DNA of 8,368 nucleotides from Synechococcales cyanobacterium PMM_0002 (GTDB taxonomy: Bacteria > Cyanobacteriota > Cyanobacteriia > Elainellales > Elainellaceae), in assembly GCA_949127925.1 (NCBI GenBank), contig CASBQX010000075.1, forward strand, positions 1-8,368, in the 5' to 3' direction. Made by a program: the position numbers and the translations under genes. Positions 6,861 through 8,368 of the stretch are shown one piece after another (within the stretch, counting starts at the first letter, position 1; each line of letters opens with the position of its first letter). The notes under the pieces are model-generated. The model was not told the origin of the DNA and made no database searches. It saw only the letters and a list, made by a program, of their open reading frames with translations.

Positions 6861-6911
6861 ATATTTGCAACCTGAAAATATTTGCAACCTGAAAATATTT
6901 GCAACCTGAAA
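6861..6911 (+). repeat. 17-bp perfect tandem repeat, three copies, before the second GT4 gene
   Basis: Three identical, directly adjacent copies of ATATTTGCAACCTGAAA at 6861-6877, 6878-6894 and 6895-6911. The 51-bp array fills most of the 84-bp spacer between the polymerase stop and the ATG at 6928. Each unit contains the palindrome TTGCAA. Complete identity suggests recent expansion by slippage or selection on the repeat. In the third copy TTGCAA (6899-6904) lies exactly 17 bp before TTTAAT (6922-6927), a promoter-like pair discussed in the findings. Confidence 0.92.
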
Positions 6912-6927
6912 GCTTTAACTATTTAAT

Positions 6928-8073
6928 ATGATTGACGACAAAATAAACGTGCAATCACACCCATTTGAAAACCCTGTGCGCACCGTAGCGACTCCGCTTC
7001 AGGTACTCATGCTATGTCCAGATTTAAGGGTTAATGGAGGGATTTCGTCGGTCATTAATTTAATCTTGCAAGCGGCTCCGCCCGACGTCAATATCAGCTA
7101 TCTTTTTACGCATATAGAAGGCTCTCTGCTGCTAAAGATTCGAGTTTTTAGTCAAGCGGTTGGGGGCCTGCTATGGAAGCTTTTGAGCCAAAAAGTAGAT
7201 GTCGTTTACATCCACATGTCTCAGGGGGGCAGCACCGTCCGCAAGTCAATTCTGGTGCTAATTGCAGCACTGTTTCAAAAGCCCATCGTGATGCATACTC
7301 ACGGGAGTCAATTCCACCAGTTCTACGCTAATTTACCATCCGTTGCCCAACGACTATTGAGCTGGATATTTCGGCGCTGTGCTCGGTTCATTGTGTTGTC
7401 AGACAGTTGGAAAGTATTTTATACCAAAACTGTTGGCCTTAACCCCACATCGGTTGTGGTATTGTCTAATCCGGTGAAACTGCCACCCCATGTGCCGCCG
7501 CGTTCTGCGTCCAAGCAGGTTACCTTTTTATTTTTAGGGCGCATTGGCAGCCGCAAGGGGGCATTTGATCTGATTCGCGCCTATGCGTCTATGCCAGCGG
7601 ATCTCAGAGATCAAGCTCATCTGATTGTGGCAGGTGATGGAGAGGTGGACGCTGCCCGCCAATTGGTCGATAGCCTGGGTCTAACCGATGCTATATCGCT
7701 GCCGGGCTGGGTTGGTGTAGAGCAGCGAGATCAACTGCTGGCGAGTGCAGACGTGTTTGTGTTGCCTTCGTATAATGAAGGACTACCCATGTCTGTTTTA
7801 GAAGCAATGGGCTGGGGGCTACCCGTGATTACTACGCCTGTGGGCGGGATTCCCGAATTAATTACACCGAAGCAGAATGGGCTATTGGTAACTCCTGGCG
7901 ATCTAGAACAGCTGGCGACGGCAATGCAGTTTTTGATCCAAGATAGTTCTGAACGGCAGGCATTAGGCCGACGCGCCAGAGAGCATGTGTTGCCGCTAGA
8001 TATTCGTGCATATTGTGTATCGCTGGTTGATGTGTATTATGCCGCGTTGAAGTCTAGCCTAGAGAAAACATGA
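6928..8073 (+). CDS. Family 4 (GT-B) glycosyltransferase
   Basis: A 381-residue retaining glycosyltransferase with complete GT4 motifs. It has the N-terminal glycine loop VNGGISSVI (35-43), VMHTHGSQFH (121-130) in the acceptor half, and FLGRIGSRKGAFDLI (202-216), LIVAGDGE (232-239), VLPSYNEGLPMSVLEAMGWGLPVI (278-301; EX7E formed by E284 and E292) and TPVGGIPELI (303-312) in the donor half. It is cytoplasmic or peripheral to the membrane and likely adds a sugar to the lipid-linked unit. The first 23 residues precede the first beta strand (LQVLMLCPDL) and look disordered. ATG 6928 lacks a good ribosome site; a GTG at 6976 (residue 17) is a possible alternative, while ATG 7009 (residue 28) would cut the first strand. 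The stop is followed at 12 bp by a HIP1-pair hairpin, so it may close the transcript. Confidence 0.93.
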   Translation: MIDDKINVQSHPFENPVRTVATPLQVLMLCPDLRVNGGISSVINLILQAAPPDVNISYLFTHIEGSLLLKIRVFSQAVGGLLWKLLSQKVDVVYIHMSQGGSTVRKSILVLIAALFQKPIVMHTHGSQFHQFYANLPSVAQRLLSWIFRRCARFIVLSDSWKVFYTKTVGLNPTSVVVLSNPVKLPPHVPPRSASKQVTFLFLGRIGSRKGAFDLIRAYASMPADLRDQAHLIVAGDGEVDAARQLVDSLGLTDAISLPGWVGVEQRDQLLASADVFVLPSYNEGLPMSVLEAMGWGLPVITTPVGGIPELITPKQNGLLVTPGDLEQLATAMQFLIQDSSERQALGRRAREHVLPLDIRAYCVSLVDVYYAALKSSLEKT

Positions 8074-8085
8074 CTAGGAAATATG

Positions 8086-8105
8086 GCGATCGCACCCGCG
8101 ATCGC
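8086..8105 (+). terminator. Hairpin made of two HIP1 octamers, possible transcript end
   Basis: GCGATCGC at 8086-8093 and again at 8098-8105 are separated by ACCC. Because the octamer is its own reverse complement, the pair can fold into an eight-pair GC-rich stem with a four-base loop. It starts 12 bases after the stop of the last glycosyltransferase. No T-tract follows (TGAAAATATCGCCC), so terminator function is only suggested by position and stability; it may equally be two chance-adjacent HIP1 sites or an mRNA-stabilising end. Confidence 0.45.
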
Positions 8106-8176
8106 TGAAAATATCGCCCAAAAATATGAAAAAAGCTGCTTAGCTGAATCAGAATTTACAGTCGATTAGAACAATT

Positions 8177-8204
8177 CTGCAATTGCCTAAAATCCAATTT
8201 GCAG
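8177..8204. promoter_or_regulatory. Inverted repeat in the leader of the Tat-substrate gene
   Basis: CTGCAATTG (8177-8185) and CAATTTGCAG (8195-8204) are inverted copies apart from one extra T, separated by a nine-base AT-rich loop. The element lies about 75 bp before the ATG at 8280 in a 206-bp AT-rich spacer. It could be an operator or a leader hairpin. I found no convincing -35/-10 pair beside it, so the function is open. Confidence 0.3.
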
Positions 8205-8279
8205 AGGAAAGTTATCACAAAAAACAAGCAAACTACCAAAGAGTAAGTCACAAAAGCATCAACCTATAGGACAACGATC

Positions 8280-8368
8280 ATGACAGACAGCAATTCAACT
8301 AGTCGGCCAAATAAACGCTTACTGTACAGACGAGATCTGCTTAGGTTTGGTGCAGGGGCGATTGCCGG
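8280..8368 (+). CDS. N-terminus of a Tat-exported protein (partial)
   Basis: The reading frame opens at ATG 8280 and runs off the window end after 29 full codons. A clean AGGA ribosome site at 8268-8271, eight bases upstream, supports this start. The peptide has a polar n-region (MTDSNSTSRPNKRLL), then YRRDLLRFGAGAIAG, a twin-arginine motif (RR followed by D-L-L-R) leading into the beginning of a hydrophobic stretch. This is typical of a Tat signal, so the protein should be exported folded, to the periplasm or beyond. The mature domain is outside the window, so its activity cannot be named; in this setting a polysaccharide-acting enzyme is one possibility, but only a guess. The 206-bp gap and the hairpin at 8086-8105 suggest a separate transcript. 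Confidence 0.75.
   Translation, partial: MTDSNSTSRPNKRLLYRRDLLRFGAGAIA

Noticed and set aside
1..8368. Mobile element, CRISPR array, tRNA or rRNA content
   Set aside because: No transposase-like frame, terminal inverted repeats, spaced CRISPR repeats or RNA-gene signatures were seen; the two tandem arrays have no spacers between units.

Overview
The window looks cyanobacterial. The octamer GCGATCGC (HIP1) occurs ten times in about 8.4 kb (starts at 444, 3186, 3775, 3810, 3917, 3923, 5953, 6757, 8086 and 8098), where chance would give far fewer than one. Base composition is moderate and the proteins are of types common in filamentous cyanobacteria. I cannot name a genus from the sequence.

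Layout, all on the + strand: (i) 2-61, probable last 19 codons of an upstream gene, then a GC-rich 20-bp perfect palindrome at 94-113 and a 165-bp leader with a dyad at 155-186; (ii) 279-1328, family-2 glycosyltransferase; (iii) 1400-2830 (possible TTG start at 1382), Wzx-type polysaccharide flippase; (iv) 2843-3937, family-4 glycosyltransferase with an altered donor-site motif; (v) 4031-5413, membrane-anchored, purple-acid-phosphatase-like metallophosphoesterase; (vi) 5518-6843, Wzy/WaaL/ExoQ-type polymerase or ligase; (vii) 6928-8073, second family-4 glycosyltransferase; (viii) 8280 to the window end, start of a Tat-exported protein. The spacers after the ligase-side genes carry short tandem repeats (14 bp x3 at 3954-3995; 17 bp x3, perfect, at 6861-6911), and the spacer after the last glycosyltransferase carries a HIP1-pair hairpin and a second stem-loop.

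Together the genes make a coherent part of a Wzx/Wzy-type exopolysaccharide (or O-antigen-like) locus. Three cytoplasmic glycosyltransferases would build a lipid-linked repeat unit, the flippase would move it across the inner membrane, and the ExoQ-like protein would polymerise it or transfer it to an acceptor on the outside. The metallophosphoesterase and the Tat substrate would act on the periplasmic side. No priming glycosyltransferase, Wza exporter or Wzc co-polymerase lies inside the window, so those steps must be encoded elsewhere.

The most unusual content is the PAP-like phosphoesterase placed between glycosyltransferase and polymerase genes, with Gln at a position normally held by a metal-binding His, and the gene-specific tandem repeats in the spacers. 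I saw no RNA genes, CRISPR arrays, transposases or other mobile-element signs.
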